A stretch of 64,000 nt of DNA from Candidatus Thermoflexus tengchongensis (GCA_016842085.1 JAEVEX010000042.1:1-64000), one strand, 5' to 3'; counted from the stretch's first letter, positions 44,219 to 54,623 are shown. The notes: a model not told the origin generated them from the letters alone. Numbers and translations are program-made.

Positions 44219-44704
44219 TCACCTCCCCAGGATGCCTTTCTGGAGGATCGTGTTGCCCATAATGAAGAAGGTGGGGATGTAGAGGGCAAGGAAGGCGACG
44301 ACCGTCCACAGGATCAGACGAGCCTGGATCTCCGCCGCCCACAGGCGGGGGCGGAAATCACTGATGGTGATGCGCAGCCCGTTGAGGCCATGCCAGAGCA
44401 CGCAGCCCACCAGGATCAGCTCGCCGAGGCCGAAGAGGGGATGACGATACAGGGCGATGGCATGCTCATACCAGGTGGGAGCGAAGTAGACCAGGGCGGT
44501 GTCCAGAATGTGAATGGTGAGGAAGAGGAGGGTTCCCAGCCCCGCCACCCGGTTGGCCACCCAGGCCCACTGGTGGATCCGACCGCGATATTGGGGGATC
44601 TCCTGGAGCACCCGTCCCAATCCGGCCCCGGGGGTCCAGGCCCATTCCAGGGCCCGCCATCGCTTCCGCGCCTCCTCCGGGAGGACCACCTCTGAACCAG
44701 CCAT
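44219..44704 (-). CDS. sdhC: Succinate dehydrogenase cytochrome b subunit
   Basis: The 161-aa subunit has membrane segments around VAGLGTLLFLTIHILDTALV, LGELILVGCVLWHGLNGLR and LWTVVAFLALYIPTFFIMG. Histidines in TIHILD and WHGLNGLRI are candidate haem b ligands. It is the first gene of sdhCD-(protease)-A-(HEPN/NTase)-B, with AAAGGAG before the ATG and a promoter at 44736-44763. Confidence 0.88.
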   Translation of the reverse strand: MAGSEVVLPEEARKRWRALEWAWTPGAGLGRVLQEIPQYRGRIHQWAWVANRVAGLGTLLFLTIHILDTALVYFAPTWYEHAIALYRHPLFGLGELILVGCVLWHGLNGLRITISDFRPRLWAAEIQARLILWTVVAFLALYIPTFFIMGNTILQKGILGR

Positions 44705-44735
44705 GGCAGGCTCCTTTGGGAAAGTTTTCACTTGA

Positions 44736-44763
44736 ATTATAAATCCAACGGAGGCTGCTGCAA
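44736..44763 (-). promoter_or_regulatory. Promoter of the sdh operon
   Basis: On the minus strand TTGCAG (44763-44758), a 16-bp spacer and TATAAT (44741-44736) precede sdhC by about 32 bases. Confidence 0.55.
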
Positions 44764-44903
44764 TTTGAGGGGATCCTCTTCCCGACCTTCCGGCGTCATC
44801 GGAAAGGGGCCTCCCGCCTTCCCGATTTCATTATGGCCAATGGGGGTGCCTTCGGTATCCCCGCCATCGCAGGGTTTCCCGGGAAAGGCCAATCGCGTAA
44901 TTC

Positions 44904-46370
44904 TTATGAAGCGGAGGCCCGGCGGGCCTCCAGGGCCTCCCGAACCAGTTCGTTCACCCGCTGGGGATCCGCCTGGCCGCGGGTGGCGCGCATGACCTGT
45001 CCGACGAACCACTTCAACACGCCTTCCTTCCCCCGCAGGTAGCTCTCCACCTCTTTGGGGTTCGCCTCGATGACCTGAAGGACGATCTCCCGGAGGGCTT
45101 CCACATCCCGGATCTGGGCCAGACCCCTGGCCTCCACGATGCGGCGGGGCGCCTCTCCCGTCTCGAAGGCCTCGCGAAGGACCAGTTTGCCGGTGTTCAT
45201 GTTGATCTCGCCCCGCTGGACCATGCGGATCAGTTCCACCAGCGACTCAGGGGGCACCTGCACATCCTGGATCTCCCGGTTGGCTTCGTTCATAAGCCGG
45301 AACAGCTCCCCGGTGATCCAGGCGGCCAGGGTTCGGGGCTCCACGGCCGGCTCTCCCTGGCGGGCCAGCATCACGGCGCGTTCGAAATAATCGGCGACCC
45401 GATGATCTTCCGTCAGCAGGGCGGCCTCATACCGGGTGAGGCCGTAAACCTGCTCGAAGCGGGCCAGCCGGGCCCGGGGCAGCTCCGGCAGCATGGCACG
45501 GATCTCCTCCACCCACTCCCGGGAGATCACCAGGGGCGGGATGTCCGGCTCCGGGAAGTAGCGATAATCGTGGGCGTGCTCTTTCCCCCGCTGGGGAACC
45601 GTTACCCCCCGCGCTTCGTCCCAGCCCATGGTCTCCTGTTCCACCCGGCCGCCGGAGCGGACGATCTCGATCTGCCGTCGGATCTCATATTCCACGGCCC
45701 GCACCAGGGCCCGGAAGCTGTTGAGGTTCTTGATCTCGGTGCGGGTGCCCAATCGGGTCTCCCCTTTCGGGCGCACCGAGACGTTCGCCTCGAAACGGAT
45801 CACGCCCTTTTCCATATCCCCCGAGTTCACCCCGAGGTAGCGGAGCAGTGTGCGCAGGGCGATGGCGAAGGCTTTCACTTCCTCCACGGAGTGCATATCC
45901 GGTTCGGTGACGATCTCCATCAGGGGAACCCCGGCGCGGTTGAAGTCAACCAGCGTAACCCCGCCGATATGGATCAGCTTTCCGGTGTCCTCTTCGATAT
46001 GAACACGGCGGATACGCACCCGCCGGGGCCCATCCGGCGTGTCGATCTCCAGATAACCGTTCCGGCACAGGGGGTAGTCATACATGGAGCGCTGGTATTC
46101 GGAAGGCAGATCCGGGTAGAAGTAATTCTTCCGGTAAAAGAGGCTGTATTCCGCGATCTCGCAATTCAGGGCCAGGCCGGTGAGGATCGTCCATTCGATC
46201 GCCCGCCGGTTGGGAACGGGGAGCGTCCCGGGCATCCCGGCGCACACCGGGCACACGTAGCGGTTGGGCTCGGCGGTGGTGCTATCCACCACCGGGCATG
46301 CGCAGAACATCTTGGATCGGGTCTGGAGCTCGGCGTGGATCTCCAGGCCGATGACAGGCTCGAACTCCAC
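44904..46370 (-). CDS. gatB: Aspartyl/glutamyl-tRNA(Asn/Gln) amidotransferase subunit B
   Basis: The 488-aa subunit activates and amidates mischarged Glu-tRNA(Gln) or Asp-tRNA(Asn) within GatCAB. Signatures are [19 protein letters not shown], a zinc-type set CACP ... [32 protein letters not shown], and the C-terminal YqeY-like domain ending in [17 protein letters not shown]. gatA and gatC are not nearby. It diverges from a lipoprotein gene. Confidence 0.96.
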   Translation of the reverse strand: MEFEPVIGLEIHAELQTRSKMFCACPVVDSTTAEPNRYVCPVCAGMPGTLPVPNRRAIEWTILTGLALNCEIAEYSLFYRKNYFYPDLPSEYQRSMYDYPLCRNGYLEIDTPDGPRRVRIRRVHIEEDTGKLIHIGGVTLVDFNRAGVPLMEIVTEPDMHSVEEVKAFAIALRTLLRYLGVNSGDMEKGVIRFEANVSVRPKGETRLGTRTEIKNLNSFRALVRAVEYEIRRQIEIVRSGGRVEQETMGWDEARGVTVPQRGKEHAHDYRYFPEPDIPPLVISREWVEEIRAMLPELPRARLARFEQVYGLTRYEAALLTEDHRVADYFERAVMLARQGEPAVEPRTLAAWITGELFRLMNEANREIQDVQVPPESLVELIRMVQRGEINMNTGKLVLREAFETGEAPRRIVEARGLAQIRDVEALREIVLQVIEANPKEVESYLRGKEGVLKWFVGQVMRATRGQADPQRVNELVREALEARRASAS

Positions 46371-46520
46371 CGGGCACCTCCTGAATCGGGAATCGGGTGG
46401 GGCATGCGCAGCTGGGATCGAAAGGGGAGAGCGAGCGTTCTTCCCCTCCTCAGGGCCTTTCAGGCCGTGGGAGGGGGAAAATCCCTCCGGATGGAAACCC
46501 GCTGCGCCGCTCTCACAAAA

Positions 46521-46558
46521 ATTATAGATGGAAGAACCCGGGGATGTTTAGCTAAAAT
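46521..46558. promoter_or_regulatory. Divergent -10 boxes between gatB and the lipoprotein gene
   Basis: A minus-strand TATAAT (46526-46521) faces gatB and a plus-strand TAAAAT (46553-46558) faces the lipoprotein gene. Good -35 boxes are not visible for either. The short AT-rich island stands out in GC-rich surroundings. Confidence 0.4.
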
Positions 46559-46589
46559 AATAGAAACAGGGAAGGCGCAGGGTTGTGGA

Positions 46590-47852
46590 ATGGGTAGGGG
46601 TTTGGGGAAGTGGATGCTTCTGATTCTGGGCGTGCTTCTGGTGGCCTGCGCACCCCCTCCCGGCTTCCAGCTCCCGGATGATCCTCTGGCTCGCATCCTG
46701 GGCAGGCGGGTTGGGCGAGTGATCATCGTGGGGGTCGATGGGAATCTGTATCTGACAGACCAGAGCGGTTTGCGGCAACAGGCGCTTACGGAGGATGCCG
46801 GCCCAGCAGCCCAGGGTCGTCGCACGTATCGGCTCCCCGCCTGGTCTCCCGATGGACGTCGCCTGGCGGTTTTCGAGGTCTTCAGTGGGGAGATCACGCG
46901 GATGCGGGTGATCGGCATGGACCTCTCCGCCGGACGCCCTCCCCTCCGCCAGGTGTGGGGGGAGTGGGAGGGGGAAGAGCCGGCTGTACTGAGCTGGCTG
47001 GATCCCCATTCCCTCGCCGTCCTGAGCCGGAAGGACACACGCTCTATGGTTTACGCTTTGCGACTTCTGGATCCAGAGGGAGGACGCGAAACGCTTCTGG
47101 CTCAGGGCAGCCCGCTCTTCTTCAGCTGGAACGCCGCCCGGAGGACGCTGGCCTGGCATCGGGAGGGACGATATCTGGAGATCCGCGGGCTGGACGAAGG
47201 GGAAGCACGGCAACGGTCGGATCACACCGCCGCTTTCAACGCGCCGGCCTGGTCGCCCGATGGCCGGTGGCTGGCCTGGGCGGAACAGGAAGGGTCTGCC
47301 AGCGCGCTTCGAGTGGAGGAGACCAGCGATCAGGTGACCCGCACCGTTCTGACCTTCACCGGAGGGATCGCTTTCACATGGTCTCCGTCGGGCCGTTACC
47401 TGGCTCTGATCACCGATCCCACGACGACCCTCCCGCGCATCGGCCCGCTGGATCTTTATGATGTGGAAACGGATACGCTGACCCGCCTGGATGACCAGTC
47501 CAACCTGGCGCTGTTCTGGTCCCATGATGGCCGGAAGCTGGCCGCTTTTCGTCTTCTGGAGGTGGATCCAGCCTCCGGCCAGGTTCTGCTTCAGGCGCGG
47601 ATTTACGACCTGCCCGGGAAGACGGGAAGGGATCTGGCGGCCTTCATCCCCACCCGCTCCTTCCTGGAGGTCATGGCCTTTTTCGATGTATTCCAGCTAT
47701 CGGCTTCGCTATGGTCTCCCGACGATCGTTTCCTTCTGATCTCGGCGATGGAGCCGGAGGGGGAGGCGGGGGTTTATGCGCTCCATGTCTCGGGCTGGCT
47801 GGAGCCTCGCCGGCTGGGAGATGGCGTGCTCGCCTTCTGGTCCCCACGCTAA
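46590..47852 (+). CDS. Lipoprotein with WD40/TolB-like beta-propeller
   Basis: The 420-aa protein begins MGRGLGKWMLLILGVLLVAC: a signal peptide ending in a lipobox with Cys20, so it should be a lipid-anchored surface protein. Repeated blades carry PDGRRLAVFE, SPDGRWLAWAE, SPSGRYLALITD and SHDGRKLAAF motifs, typical of TolB/WD40 propellers. No enzymatic motif is seen. The upstream open frame before 46590 is antisense to gatB and is not coding. Confidence 0.82.
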   Translation: MGRGLGKWMLLILGVLLVACAPPPGFQLPDDPLARILGRRVGRVIIVGVDGNLYLTDQSGLRQQALTEDAGPAAQGRRTYRLPAWSPDGRRLAVFEVFSGEITRMRVIGMDLSAGRPPLRQVWGEWEGEEPAVLSWLDPHSLAVLSRKDTRSMVYALRLLDPEGGRETLLAQGSPLFFSWNAARRTLAWHREGRYLEIRGLDEGEARQRSDHTAAFNAPAWSPDGRWLAWAEQEGSASALRVEETSDQVTRTVLTFTGGIAFTWSPSGRYLALITDPTTTLPRIGPLDLYDVETDTLTRLDDQSNLALFWSHDGRKLAAFRLLEVDPASGQVLLQARIYDLPGKTGRDLAAFIPTRSFLEVMAFFDVFQLSASLWSPDDRFLLISAMEPEGEAGVYALHVSGWLEPRRLGDGVLAFWSPR

Positions 47853-47947
47853 CACGACAACCGCCCCCCGGAATTCGAGCCAGCGGTGGATGCCCGGGGA
47901 GTCATGGCCAGGAGTTGTAGCCCGCTGAGCCCCTTCTCGCACACCCG

Positions 47948-49675
47948 CTAACGGGGCGATGAGGAGGCGGAAGCGGGCGCAGAGGCGGGGACGGGGATCA
48001 GCGGGCCGGCGCGGGCGGATTCGATGATGGCGATCACCTCGTTCCCGGATAGATCGTGACGCTCCAGCAGAGCCTGGGCGACGGCTTCCACTTCGCTGGC
48101 GTGCTCCCGCAGCAGCCGTTCCACTTTCTCCTCGCACTCCGCCCAGAAGCGTTCGATGATCTCCTGGTAGCGTTCAGGCTCATCGGGCCTCATGGGGTGA
48201 AAGCCGAAGTAGCCCAGGTCCAGCAGCGTCAGGATCCGCTGGCGGACATGCTGGAAATCCGCTCCGGCGCCGGTCCAGTATTCCCCCATAAAGATCTTTG
48301 TGGCCACGTGGCCCGCTAACGAGACCATGATCTCCGCAACCAGACGCCGCAGGGGGACGGTGTAGAGCTCCTGCTTGGGGGCGCTGTGGACGTATCCCAG
48401 CGCGCCGGGCATATTCGTGCGGCGGATCAGTGAGGCGCGGATGATCCGCTCATCCGGCAGCAGGTAATACTGGGCCACGGCGTGGCCGGCCTCGTGATAG
48501 GCCACCTGACGGCGCTGGAGGGGATCCATCTCCGCGATCGGGTTCTCCAGGCCCATGGCCTGCTCCTGGAGGGCCAGCTCGATATCCCGCTGGGTGATGT
48601 AATCCCGCCCGTTGAACAGGGCGATGCGCACCGCGTCTTTGGTGATGGCGGCCATGATCTTGGCCGGGGTCGCCCAGGCGGTGTCCGCCACCAGGGACTC
48701 GATGTCGATGTTCGGATCATGCTTGACCTTCGAGAGATAGCCCTTGATGATTTCCCGACGACCTGCCCGATCCGGCAGATCCACGTAAATGATGCGATCG
48801 AATCGCCCCGGCCGCACCAGGGCCGGGTCCAGGGCGTCCGGGCGGTTGGTCGCGCCCATGAACAGCACATGCCAGCTGCGGGGCGGGGGGCGTTTCCCCA
48901 GAAGCCGATAGATCCGCCCCTTGATGCGCTCCCAGCGGGTGAGCTGGGTGATGCCATCCATTTCATACAGAAGACGGGTCAGGGCTCCGGTGCCCCCCCA
49001 TCCGAACCAGCCCAGAGGGCCGGCGCGCTCGCCGCCCAGCACGCCACCGCGGCTGGCGCCCACCGCGTCGATTTCGTCGATGTAGGCGATGCAGGCTCCA
49101 TATTCCCGGGCGAGCTTACGGGCTTTTCCAACGAACCACATCATCTTGAGGACATCCACTCCCCAGAACATCGAGCGGAAGCTCGATCCCTCAATGGAGA
49201 TGAAGGGGATGCCTGCCTCGCCGGCGATGGCCTTGGCCAGCATGGTTTTCCCGGTCCCCGGCGGCCCGGCCAGCAGGATGCCGTTGATGAACTGCCCGCC
49301 CATTTTCACGAACTGTTCCCGGTTGGAGAGCAGATCGATCCACTGGCGGACCAGGCGCACCAGGTTTTCCTGTCCCCAGTAATCCGCCAGCGTGACCTGT
49401 TTGGGATCGCCGGGTTTGATCACCTCCACCCGGCTGCGGGACATGAACCAGAAGATCGCCACGAACTGGATGATGACGAAGGTGATGGCGAAGAGGAGCT
49501 GGAGGGCGAAGCGCAACAGCAGGATCAGCGCGTTCAGGACGACCGGTTCGATGTAGGCCCAGTATCCCAGCCCTCCCAGGCCGACGATCAAAATCCCTCG
49601 ACGCCACCCGCTGTGCCAGCCTCGCGCCAGCATCCGCCGCACACGGGAACGCAGGGGCCGTCGGGAGCTTCCCAT
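47948..49675 (-). CDS. FtsH-family membrane AAA+ zinc metalloprotease
   Basis: The 575-aa protein has two N-terminal hydrophobic segments (27-50 and 55-78) with almost no periplasmic loop, unlike standard FtsH. AAA+ motifs are Walker A GPPGTGKT (137-144), Walker [10 protein letters not shown] and [20 protein letters not shown]. The protease motif is [13 protein letters not shown] near residue 394. A glycine-rich insertion ([17 protein letters not shown]) lies inside the AAA domain. The short N-terminus suggests an FtsH paralogue for membrane quality control rather than the main FtsH. A 42-codon gene precedes it. Confidence 0.85.
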   Translation of the reverse strand: MGSSRRPLRSRVRRMLARGWHSGWRRGILIVGLGGLGYWAYIEPVVLNALILLLRFALQLLFAITFVIIQFVAIFWFMSRSRVEVIKPGDPKQVTLADYWGQENLVRLVRQWIDLLSNREQFVKMGGQFINGILLAGPPGTGKTMLAKAIAGEAGIPFISIEGSSFRSMFWGVDVLKMMWFVGKARKLAREYGACIAYIDEIDAVGASRGGVLGGERAGPLGWFGWGGTGALTRLLYEMDGITQLTRWERIKGRIYRLLGKRPPPRSWHVLFMGATNRPDALDPALVRPGRFDRIIYVDLPDRAGRREIIKGYLSKVKHDPNIDIESLVADTAWATPAKIMAAITKDAVRIALFNGRDYITQRDIELALQEQAMGLENPIAEMDPLQRRQVAYHEAGHAVAQYYLLPDERIIRASLIRRTNMPGALGYVHSAPKQELYTVPLRRLVAEIMVSLAGHVATKIFMGEYWTGAGADFQHVRQRILTLLDLGYFGFHPMRPDEPERYQEIIERFWAECEEKVERLLREHASEVEAVAQALLERHDLSGNEVIAIIESARAGPLIPVPASAPASASSSPR

Positions 49676-49699
49676 CACCGCCTCCTTTCCGCTGGGCCA

Positions 49700-49828
49700 T
49701 CACCGGCGATCCGAAGAGGGGCGTGAGGGATCGATCGGAGGGCGACTTCGAGGAGCGCCGGACGGGATGCTTCCCGCGCGGATCGCCCGGGCGACGGCCT
49801 CGCCTTTCCATATCCGGAGTTGCGCCAT
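49700..49828 (-). CDS. Small 42-aa basic protein upstream of the FtsH-like gene
   Basis: The frame starts with ATG 49828 behind a strong CAGGAGGAG site, encodes MAQLRIWKGEAVARAIRAG followed by a Pro/Ser/Arg-rich tail, and ends 24 bases before the FtsH-like ATG. No family is recognised. The good start signal and the position support translation, but low complexity leaves it uncertain. Confidence 0.4.
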   Translation of the reverse strand: MAQLRIWKGEAVARAIRAGSIPSGAPRSRPPIDPSRPSSDRR

Positions 49829-50045
49829 GGATCTCCTCCTGGGGGCCGGCCTGGCCTTAGAGAAAGGCTTCCCCCATCGGAGCCCAACGGCGCAGACCAT
49901 TGGGTTTTCTTTATTTTAGCGCACCATGGGGAGAACAGGCCCCTTCACGGTGGATCGTGTGGGGTTTTTCCATGCAGGAAGGGGAAGTCTGAGGCCTCCC
50001 GGATAGGGGCCGAACCGAAATATGTGCGGACAGGACCGCGGGTGT

Positions 50046-51164
50046 TCACCCGCGTATGGAGAACTCCAGGCGATGGATCCGCACACTCTGGACGAGGCCG
50101 ATGCCCAGACATAGAGAAAGGAGGGCGCTCCCCCCGTAGCTGATGAAGGGCAGGGGAAGGCCGGCGACCGGCATCAGTCCCACGTTCATTCCGATATTGA
50201 CCAGCGCCTGGAAGGCGATCCAGGTGCCCACCCCTACAGCGATCAACCGGCCATAGGTGTCCTCGGCCCTCCAGGCGATCTGGAAAACCCGCCCGAGGAT
50301 CCAGAGGTAAAGGGCCAGGACACTCAGTGCCCCCACCAGACCGAACTCTCCGGCCATGACAGCGAAGATGAAGTCCGTATGGCGCACCCGAAGGAACCCC
50401 CATACATTCTGGGGGCTCTGTCCCCATCCGGACCCCCACAGGCCTCCGCTGCCGATGGTGATCAGCGCCTGCGTGAGATTATAGGCCGTGTTGGGATCGG
50501 GCTGGAGGCCCAGGAAATGCAGGAGGCGTCCGCGCATATAGGGTAGCATGATCGTCCAGGCCCCGAGGGCGAGGGGGGCGCTCATCAGGCCGATGGTGAA
50601 AAGATGGCGAAGGCGGATCCCCCATACGAAGAGCATGGCAGTGCCGATCGCCAGGATCACCACGGCTGTGCTCAAATTGGGTTGCAGGAAGATCAGCGTG
50701 GCCGGCAGGAGCAGGTAGATGAAGGCCAGCAGCGCGGTGCGAAAGGAATCGATTTTCTCATCGCGATCAGCCAGGAAGCGGCCCAGGCTGAGGATCAGGA
50801 GGGGTTTCGCCAGCTCCGCAGGCTGAATGTTAAAGGAGGCGATCTCCAGCCAGCGGCGGACCGGGGCGATCTGGCTGCGGCCGGCGATGAGGGCCAGCAT
50901 CAGCAGGATCAGAACGGTTACGTAGAGGATGCGGTGAAAGGCTCCCCAGATCCGGTAGTTCACGGAGGAGGTCAGGAAGATCAGTGCGATCCCGATCAGG
51001 CCATAGAGGGCCTGCCGGCGGGGCGTATCCGCCAGATCCGGCGAGCGCAACACCGCGCTGGCGATCACGATGACGCCGAGGCCGGTCAGCGCCATCACTC
51101 CCAGCAATAATCCGCCGTCGAAACGGCGCCATTCCCTGAGCTGCCCCTGGAGCCGCCGGATCAT
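50046..51164 (-). CDS. rodA: RodA/FtsW/SpoVE-family SEDS protein
   Basis: The 372-aa membrane protein has about ten transmembrane helices, with SEDS motifs IQPAELAKPLLIL, FLQPNLSTAVVI, GSGWGQSPQNV, RHTDFIFAVMAGEFGLVG and GLPLPFISYGGSALLS. These polymerise peptidoglycan glycan strands from lipid II. Adjacent to minE with a four-base overlap, it suggests coupling of Min-directed division placement with wall growth; RodA is preferred to FtsW only from the N-terminal style. Confidence 0.88.
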   Translation of the reverse strand: MIRRLQGQLREWRRFDGGLLLGVMALTGLGVIVIASAVLRSPDLADTPRRQALYGLIGIALIFLTSSVNYRIWGAFHRILYVTVLILLMLALIAGRSQIAPVRRWLEIASFNIQPAELAKPLLILSLGRFLADRDEKIDSFRTALLAFIYLLLPATLIFLQPNLSTAVVILAIGTAMLFVWGIRLRHLFTIGLMSAPLALGAWTIMLPYMRGRLLHFLGLQPDPNTAYNLTQALITIGSGGLWGSGWGQSPQNVWGFLRVRHTDFIFAVMAGEFGLVGALSVLALYLWILGRVFQIAWRAEDTYGRLIAVGVGTWIAFQALVNIGMNVGLMPVAGLPLPFISYGGSALLSLCLGIGLVQSVRIHRLEFSIRG

Positions 51165-51418
51165 GATCGGCCATGCCGGTTCCCGAGAGGGATATCCGCC
51201 ACGAGCCGGCATTCCCGCGCGTCCTGGGTGACCGTGACCCGCACCTCTTCGGCGATGATCGGGACGTGGCGGGAAAGGACGGCGATGATTTCATCCTTGA
51301 TAACTTCCAGCAACCCGGGGGAGAGGTCGCTGCGGTCGTGCACCAGGATGACCTGAAGGCGCTGTTTCGCGGTCTCCCGGGGCGATGGTTGCCCCCGCAA
51401 TCGATCCAGCCAGCTCAT
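51161..51418 (-). CDS. minE: Cell division topological specificity factor MinE
   Basis: The 85-aa protein has the MinD-stimulating N-terminal segment (TAKQRLQVILVHDR) and the C-terminal dimerisation domain (LLEVIKDEIIAVLSRHV, VTVTQDARECRLVADIP). It overlaps minD by four bases and rodA by four. Confidence 0.93.
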   Translation of the reverse strand: MSWLDRLRGQPSPRETAKQRLQVILVHDRSDLSPGLLEVIKDEIIAVLSRHVPIIAEEVRVTVTQDARECRLVADIPLGNRHGRS

Positions 51419-52221
51419 CGGCCACCTCCGCTGCGAACCAGCCGGCGCAACCAGCCCAGAACCCCCTGGCCGTCCTCCGAGAGGAAGAGGGGAACCGTTT
51501 CGCCCATCAGACGCCGGGCGATGGCCCGGAAGGCCTGCCCCGCCGGTGACCGCTCCTCCAGCACCACCGGAGTGCCCCGGTTGGTCGCCACGATCACCTG
51601 CTCGTCCTCCGGGATGACCCCCAGCAGCTCGATCGCCAGGATCTCCAGAACATCGGAGGTATCCAGCATGTCCCCCCGGCGGACCATATCGGGCTTCAGG
51701 CGGTTGACGATCAGCTTGGGGGTAGGCTTCCCCATCGCCTCCACCAGCCCGACGACCCGATCCGCATCGCGAACGGCCGCGACCTCCGGATTGGTGACCA
51801 GGAGGATGAGATCGGCGGGGGCCAGGGCGGTTCGGAATCCCTCCTCGATGCCTGCTGCAGAGTCGATGAGGATGTAGTCGAACTCCGGGCGCAGCTCCTC
51901 GCAGATGCGGACCATATCCTCGGGCTTCACGGCGGATTTGTCGCGGCTCTGGGCGGCCGGCATGAGGTAGAGGTCGGGGACCCGTTTATCGCGAATGAGG
52001 GCCTGGCGGGTGCGGCAGCGCCCTTCGACGACATGCACGATGTCGTAAACGATACGGTTCTCCAGGCCCAGGACCACATCCAGATTTCTCAAGCCGATGT
52101 CCGCATCGATACACACCACCTTCTTCCCGGCCATGGCCAGGGCCATCCCCACGTTCGCGGTCACCGTGGTTTTGCCCACCCCGCCTTTGCCGGAGGTCAC
52201 CGTAATCACCTGCGCGCCCAT
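51415..52221 (-). CDS. minD: Septum site-determining ATPase MinD
   Basis: The 268-aa deviant Walker A ATPase has GKGGVGKT at 11-18, CIDADIGLRNLDVVLGLENR and the C-terminal amphipathic membrane-targeting helix (GVLGWLRRLVRSGG). With MinC and MinE it sets the division site in rod-shaped cells. Middle gene of minC-minD-minE-rodA. Confidence 0.97.
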   Translation of the reverse strand: MGAQVITVTSGKGGVGKTTVTANVGMALAMAGKKVVCIDADIGLRNLDVVLGLENRIVYDIVHVVEGRCRTRQALIRDKRVPDLYLMPAAQSRDKSAVKPEDMVRICEELRPEFDYILIDSAAGIEEGFRTALAPADLILLVTNPEVAAVRDADRVVGLVEAMGKPTPKLIVNRLKPDMVRRGDMLDTSDVLEILAIELLGVIPEDEQVIVATNRGTPVVLEERSPAGQAFRAIARRLMGETVPLFLSEDGQGVLGWLRRLVRSGGGR

Positions 52222-52295
52222 TGCGATCCTCCTTTAGGGAAAAGCCAGGCAGCCTGCATCCGGAAGATCCGCTTCTCCTGAAGGTTATACCGGCA

Positions 52296-52997
52296 TCAGC
52301 CCAGAAGACGCCCCAGCCATTGTTCCCATCGGGAGAGGGGGCGCCACGGTTCGACGACGATCTGCCCGTTCTGAACCCTCGCCTGTTCGGGGATCGGCCG
52401 GCGATGTTCCTCTGGGGAGCGCGCGATATAGCGCCCGATGCGGAGCTGGATCGGGCGGAGTTCCAGGGCGTAGACGACTGCTTCATCATCCCCTTCACAG
52501 CCCGCATGGGCGGTGCCCAGCAAACGTCCCCACACGATAATATCGCCCGTGGCGGCGATCTCCGCTCCGGGGTGGATGTCCCCGATCACACAGAGATGAC
52601 CTTCCACCTGCAGGTAATGGCCTGCCCGCAGGGTTCGATGGATCACCCAGGCGGGTTCCAGGGGAAGCTCCCGGGTTTCAGGGGCCCGCTCCAGTGCCGG
52701 GGATGGTTGCAATGGAAGGCCCAATCGTCGCACCAGCGCCTGGGTCACCGGGTGATCGGCCAGCACCCCGGTGAGCGAGAGGCCGAAGCGGTTCAGGAGG
52801 GCCAGCAGATTCAACAGATCGGCCTCTTCCAGGATCCGATCCCCCAGAACGAGAACGGCCCGGCCCCCTGAGAAGAAACCCGGGTTCGCTGCCAGACGGG
52901 CCTCCAGAGCGCTCAGCGCCTCCGGCCAGGGCTCCGGGCCGAAAGAAAACCATAGTGCATCGCCGATCCCTTTGATGGCAACGGGCTCTCTGGACAT
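52296..52997 (-). CDS. minC: Septum site-determining protein MinC
   Basis: The 233-aa FtsZ inhibitor has an N-terminal domain (AIKGIGDALWFSFG) and the C-terminal right-handed beta-helix with TLRAGHYLQVEGHLCVIGDI, GAEIAATGDIIVWGRLLGTAHAG and ALELRPIQLRIG. The start is uncertain: ATG 52997 is chosen, while GTG 53030 is also possible; neither has a clear Shine-Dalgarno. 74 bases separate it from minD. Confidence 0.92.
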   Translation of the reverse strand: MSREPVAIKGIGDALWFSFGPEPWPEALSALEARLAANPGFFSGGRAVLVLGDRILEEADLLNLLALLNRFGLSLTGVLADHPVTQALVRRLGLPLQPSPALERAPETRELPLEPAWVIHRTLRAGHYLQVEGHLCVIGDIHPGAEIAATGDIIVWGRLLGTAHAGCEGDDEAVVYALELRPIQLRIGRYIARSPEEHRRPIPEQARVQNGQIVVEPWRPLSRWEQWLGRLLG

Positions 52998-53071
52998 CGC
53001 CGCCCCATGCGCAGTGATCGTTTTCTCCACAATTCGAAGGACTGTGGAGAAGGAATCAGCTGGCGGATTGA

Positions 53072-53100
53072 GTTATAGTGCAAATTGATTTAAAAAGCAA
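53072..53100 (-). promoter_or_regulatory. Promoter of the min operon
   Basis: On the minus strand TTGCTT (53100-53095), a 17-bp spacer and TATAAC (53077-53072) precede minC by about 75 bases. Confidence 0.6.
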
Positions 53101-53255
53101 GTTTCATCTGGGGATTGCAACCCGTGATGCGAGCTCGAAGGGTTTGAAGATGAGAGATCTCCTGGAGGTTTGGGGCCAGGGGGACGAGGGCAAGCGGCCC
53201 ATGAGAAAAAGCCCCTTCATCTTGCTGCTTCAAGCTCAACCGCGCCGATCCCGGA

Positions 53256-53261
53256 TATAAT
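53256..53261 (+). promoter_or_regulatory. Possible -10 box of the aminotransferase gene
   Basis: A perfect TATAAT lies 58 bases before the aminotransferase ATG; no good -35 box is visible. Confidence 0.4.
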
Positions 53262-53313
53262 TGAGGGAGGCAGGCCCCGATTGGACTTCATCCCCCTTCT
53301 GGAGAGAATGGCA

Positions 53314-54474
53314 ATGCGCAACTTTATCGCCCAGCGCGTCGCTTCCATTCCACCTTCCGGGATCCGCCGCTTCTTCGATATCGCGGCGACGATGAAGGAT
53401 GTGATCAGTCTGAGCATCGGTGAGCCCGATTTCGTCACCCCCGAGCCGATCCTCCGCGCTGGCGTGGACTCGTTGTTGCGCGGGGAGACCCACTACACCA
53501 GTAATTCCGGGCTGATGGAACTGCGGGAAGCCCTTGCGGAGCATCTCGATCGCCTCTACGGCGTCTCTTACGATCCGGAGTCGGAGCTCCTGATCACCGT
53601 GGGGGTATCCGAGGCCCTCTACCTCGCCGTCAATGCCATCCTGGATCCGGGGGATGAGGTGATCATCCCTCAGCCCTGCTTTGTCTCGTATGCGCCGGAG
53701 GTCACCCTGGCCGGCGGCGTGCCGGTCACTTTCGCCACGCGGGCTGAGGAGGACTTTCAGGTTAATCCCGCCGATATTGAGGCTCGCATTACTCCGCGCA
53801 CCAAAGCGATTCTGATCGGCTATCCCAACAACCCGACCGGGGCGGTGATGCCGCGGGAAAAGCTCGCCGCTATCGCCGCCCTGGCGGAGAAATACGACCT
53901 CCTGGTGATCTCGGATGAGATCTATGACCGCCTGGTTTACGATGGAGCCCATACCTGTTTCGCATCGCTTCCCGGAGCACGGGAGCGCACTATCCTGCTG
54001 GGGGGCTTTTCAAAAGACTACGCCATGACGGGCTGGCGCATTGGCTACGCAGCGGCTCCGAAGGAGATCCTGGCGGCGATGCGCAAAATCCACCAGTATA
54101 CGATCATGTCCGCCCCCACCCCCTCCCAGTATGCGGCCCTGGCCGCCCTCCGGATCGGGGAGGAGTATGTGGAGCAGATGCGCCAGGAATACGATCGACG
54201 CCGGCGGTTGATCGTGAAAGGGCTCAATGAGCTGGGCCTGACGTGTTTCGAGCCGAAGGGCGCCTTCTATGCCTTCCCCTCCATCTCCCGCACGGGCATG
54301 AGCGATGAGGAGTTCAGCGAGCGCCTGCTGATGGAAGAGAAGGTCGCCGTGGTGCCGGGCAGTGCGTTCGGCCTGGGAGGCGCGGGGCATGTGCGCTGCT
54401 CCTATGCAACCGCTTACGAAAAAATCGAAGAGGCCCTGGAGCGGATCGCCCGCTTTATGAAGCGCTACGGTTGA
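53314..54474 (+). CDS. Class I/II PLP-dependent aminotransferase
   Basis: The 386-aa fold-type I enzyme has SLSIGEPDFVTPEPI, YTSNSGLMELREALAEHL, GYPNNPTGAVM, SDEIYDRLVYDG, PLP lysine K234 in GGFSKDYAMTGWRIGY, and VRCSYATAYEKIEEAL. It belongs to the aspartate/alanine-type group; the exact substrate is not clear. The start may be ATG 53308 or 53314; the latter has better spacing from GGAG. Confidence 0.9.
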   Translation: MRNFIAQRVASIPPSGIRRFFDIAATMKDVISLSIGEPDFVTPEPILRAGVDSLLRGETHYTSNSGLMELREALAEHLDRLYGVSYDPESELLITVGVSEALYLAVNAILDPGDEVIIPQPCFVSYAPEVTLAGGVPVTFATRAEEDFQVNPADIEARITPRTKAILIGYPNNPTGAVMPREKLAAIAALAEKYDLLVISDEIYDRLVYDGAHTCFASLPGARERTILLGGFSKDYAMTGWRIGYAAAPKEILAAMRKIHQYTIMSAPTPSQYAALAALRIGEEYVEQMRQEYDRRRRLIVKGLNELGLTCFEPKGAFYAFPSISRTGMSDEEFSERLLMEEKVAVVPGSAFGLGGAGHVRCSYATAYEKIEEALERIARFMKRYG

Positions 54475-54623
54475 GCCAGGTCGGTTCCTGCGTCCGTCAG
54501 CTCCCGAAATCGATGAGTGTTACACGGCGGGCCTCGTCCTGAGGGCTCTGAGGCCAGGATCCCTCTCGGATGGAGGCCCGGTTGGGCAAGTTCTGATCCC
54601 GCTGGCAGGCGAGGAAGGCCTCC

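Noticed and set aside
45402-46589. N-terminal extension of the lipoprotein gene from 45402
   Set aside because: That part is antisense to gatB; a clean signal peptide and lipobox begin at ATG 46590.
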